Origin: an uncultured Eubacteriales bacterium
GTDB lineage: Bacteria; Bacillota; Clostridia; Peptostreptococcales; Anaerovoracaceae
Direction of reading: 5' to 3'
DNA: 7,173 bases
Assembly: GCA_902796875.1 (NCBI GenBank)
Contig: CADBQT010000033.1
Span: 1 to 7,173 of the forward strand
Shown here: one piece after another, positions 5,752-7,173 of the stretch
Layout: every line of letters begins with the position of its first letter
How positions within the stretch are numbered: position 1 is the first letter of the stretch
Made by a program: the position numbers and the translations under genes
Notes under the pieces: model-generated
The model's input: the letters and a program-made list of their open reading frames with translations, nothing else
Databases searched by the model: none
Told to the model about the DNA's origin: nothing

Positions 5752-6953
5752 TGGCGATCAGGGAACGGATGTCGGGCAATGAAGCGGTTGCCACGGCAAT
5801 GAGACAGATCAATCCGGATGTGATGGGCGCATTCCCCATCACCCCGTCTACGGAGATCCCGGAATACTTTTCCCAGTTCATGGCGGACGGACTGGTGGAT
5901 ACCCAGTTCGTTCCGGTGGAGTCGGAGCACAGCGCCATGTCCGTATGCATCGGAGCATCGGCGGCGGGAGCACGGGCAGTGACGGCCACCTCCTCCGCAG
6001 GACTGGCCTATATGTGGGAGCTGCTGTATGTAGCGGCCTCCTCCCGGCTTCCCATGACCATGGCGGTAGCCAACCGGGCCCTGACCGGACCCATCAGCAT
6101 CGGCAACGACCACTCGGATTCCATGGGCGCCAGAGACTCGGGCTGGATCCAGATCTACGCCGAGTCCAATCAGGAGGTCTACGATAACTTCATCCAGGGC
6201 GTGACCATCACCGAGGCCACCCGGATCCCGGTCATGATCTGCCAGGATGGATTCATCACCAGCCACGGTGTGTCCAACATCGAGCTTCTGGAGGATGAGA
6301 AGGTCCGGGAATACATCGGTGAATACGAACCGGAGGACTATCTGCTCAATTCGGATCATCCTCTGGCGGTGGGTCCCTACGGGACCGCCCCCTACTACAT
6401 GGAAGTCAAGCGGCAGCAGGCTCAGGCCATGAAGGATGCCATGCCGGTCATCCTGGAAGCTGCGGAGAAATACGGCAAGATCACCGGAAGGAACTACGGC
6501 TTCTTCGAGGAGTACCGCATGGAAGACGCGGAGGTGGCCGTGGTGGTCATCGGCTCCAGCGCCGGTACGGGCAAGGCGGCCGTGGACCGGATGAGAGAAG
6601 AAGGCAAAAAAGCCGGGCTGATCAAACTGAGAGTGTTCCGCCCCTTCCCCAGGATCCCCCTGGCGGAGGCCATGTGCCGGGTGAAGGCCGTGGCCATCAT
6701 GGACAAGGCGGAGAGCTTTTCCAACAGCGGCGGCCCGCTGTTCAGCGAGGCGAGAAGCGCCCTCTACGATCTGCCCCAGCGGCCCCTGGCCATCAACTAC
6801 ATCTACGGCCTGGGGGGCAGGGACATCACCGTGGAAGACTTCGACCGCATCTACGATGAGCTGTTCGCCATCGAGAAGAGCGGAGATCCCGGAGACGTCT
6901 ACCGGTACATCGGTGTCCGGGACAGTAGAGACGGGGAAGGACAGGAGAGATAA
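5751..6953 (+). CDS. porA: 2-oxoacid (pyruvate):ferredoxin oxidoreductase, alpha subunit
   Basis: The alpha subunit forms much of the substrate pocket and the interface with the TPP-binding beta subunit. The 400-residue product opens V(M)AIRERMSGNEAVA and carries the conserved FPITPSTEI (29-37), PVESEHSAM (55-63, with the glutamate expected near the thiamine ring) and ANRALTGPISIGNDHSDSM (107-125), then RDSGW. A second, transketolase C-terminal-like domain starts near 260 (VAVVVIGSSAGTGKAAVD) and includes LRVFRPFP (293-300). The start is GTG at 5751: AAGGAGG at 5737-5743 is 7 nt upstream, and the family begins here. The in-frame ATG at 5709 lies within porD and would add 14 unrelated residues. 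The 1-nt overlap with porD (TAGTG) implies coupling. Whether the 2-oxoacid is pyruvate or branched-chain cannot be settled by eye. Confidence 0.93.
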   Translation: MAIRERMSGNEAVATAMRQINPDVMGAFPITPSTEIPEYFSQFMADGLVDTQFVPVESEHSAMSVCIGASAAGARAVTATSSAGLAYMWELLYVAASSRLPMTMAVANRALTGPISIGNDHSDSMGARDSGWIQIYAESNQEVYDNFIQGVTITEATRIPVMICQDGFITSHGVSNIELLEDEKVREYIGEYEPEDYLLNSDHPLAVGPYGTAPYYMEVKRQQAQAMKDAMPVILEAAEKYGKITGRNYGFFEEYRMEDAEVAVVVIGSSAGTGKAAVDRMREEGKKAGLIKLRVFRPFPRIPLAEAMCRVKAVAIMDKAESFSNSGGPLFSEARSALYDLPQRPLAINYIYGLGGRDITVEDFDRIYDELFAIEKSGDPGDVYRYIGVRDSRDGEGQER

Positions 6954-6955
6954 CC

Positions 6956-7173
6956 ATGGCATATAATCTGAAACGGGAACTGGAAAAACCGGAACGGCTG
7001 GCAGGCGGCCATCGCCTTTGCGCCGGCTGCGGAGCAGGCATTGCCGTCCGCGGCGTGCTCCGGGCCCTCGAGGAGGGAGACAAAGCGGTAGTCGGAAATG
7101 CCACCGGATGCCTTGAGGTCTCCAGTTTCATCTATCCGAATACAGCCTATACGGACAGCTACATCCACAGCGC
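6956..7173 (+). CDS. porB: 2-oxoacid (pyruvate):ferredoxin oxidoreductase, beta subunit, N-terminal part (3' end outside window)
   Basis: The beta subunit binds thiamine diphosphate and the [4Fe-4S] cluster closest to it. Only 72 codons are present before the window ends. They show GGHRLCAGCGAGIAVR (17-32) with C22 and C25, and NATGCLEVS (48-56) with C52. In the PorB family these supply three of the four cysteine ligands; the fourth lies further downstream. IHS follows at the very edge, as expected for the family. The ATG at 6956 is 2 nt after the porA stop, with AGGAGA at 6943-6948 placed 7 nt upstream. It completes the gamma-delta-alpha-beta set. Confidence 0.92.
   Translation, partial: MAYNLKRELEKPERLAGGHRLCAGCGAGIAVRGVLRALEEGDKAVVGNATGCLEVSSFIYPNTAYTDSYIHS

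Noticed and set aside
5676..6962. Antisense open frame of 428 codons opposite porA
   Set aside because: It is a shadow of the strongly supported porA frame, with no start signal or motif.

Overview
The window looks like ordinary chromosomal DNA from an anaerobic, low-GC-lineage Gram-positive (Clostridia-like) bacterium with fairly GC-rich coding sequence. The evidence is RNase Y, a rhodanese-less ThiI beside its own cysteine desulfurase (as in Bacillus), strong AAGGAGG-type ribosome binding sites, and a four-subunit 2-oxoacid:ferredoxin oxidoreductase, an anaerobe's enzyme. The exact taxon cannot be read from the sequence. Every real gene is on the + strand.

Layout. (1) Positions 1-315 are the 3' end of a LytTR DNA-binding regulator, cut by the left edge. 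(2) Positions 316-720 are non-coding. They hold inverted and direct repeats and a near-perfect housekeeping promoter (TTGACG-17 bp-TATAAT) that gives a leader of about 125 nt. (3) Positions 721-2262 are rny, the membrane-anchored endoribonuclease Y, closed by a strong intrinsic terminator at 2292-2319. (4) Positions 2342-4711 are a two-gene sulfur-transfer unit: a NifS/NifZ-type cysteine desulfurase and ThiI, expected to make 4-thiouridine at position 8 of tRNA. (5) Positions 4712-4855 are an AT-rich regulatory gap with a 17-bp perfect palindrome, a likely promoter, and a short hairpin followed by a T-run just ahead of the next gene. (6) From 4856 to the right edge is a tightly packed porC-porD-porA-porB operon encoding gamma, delta, alpha and the start of beta of a pyruvate (or other 2-oxoacid):ferredoxin oxidoreductase. 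Its junctions are a 4-nt overlap, a 1-nt overlap and a 2-nt gap.

How they work together. The desulfurase would take sulfur from cysteine and pass it as a persulfide to ThiI, which activates tRNA with ATP and inserts the sulfur. The Por proteins form one complex that oxidises a 2-oxoacid with CoA and passes electrons through iron-sulfur clusters to ferredoxin. RNase Y works at the membrane in mRNA turnover and has no direct metabolic link to its neighbours.

I found no undescribed system. The points most worth a second look are regulatory: the palindrome and the possible attenuator before the por operon, the terminator placed just before the desulfurase, and the repeats near the rny promoter.
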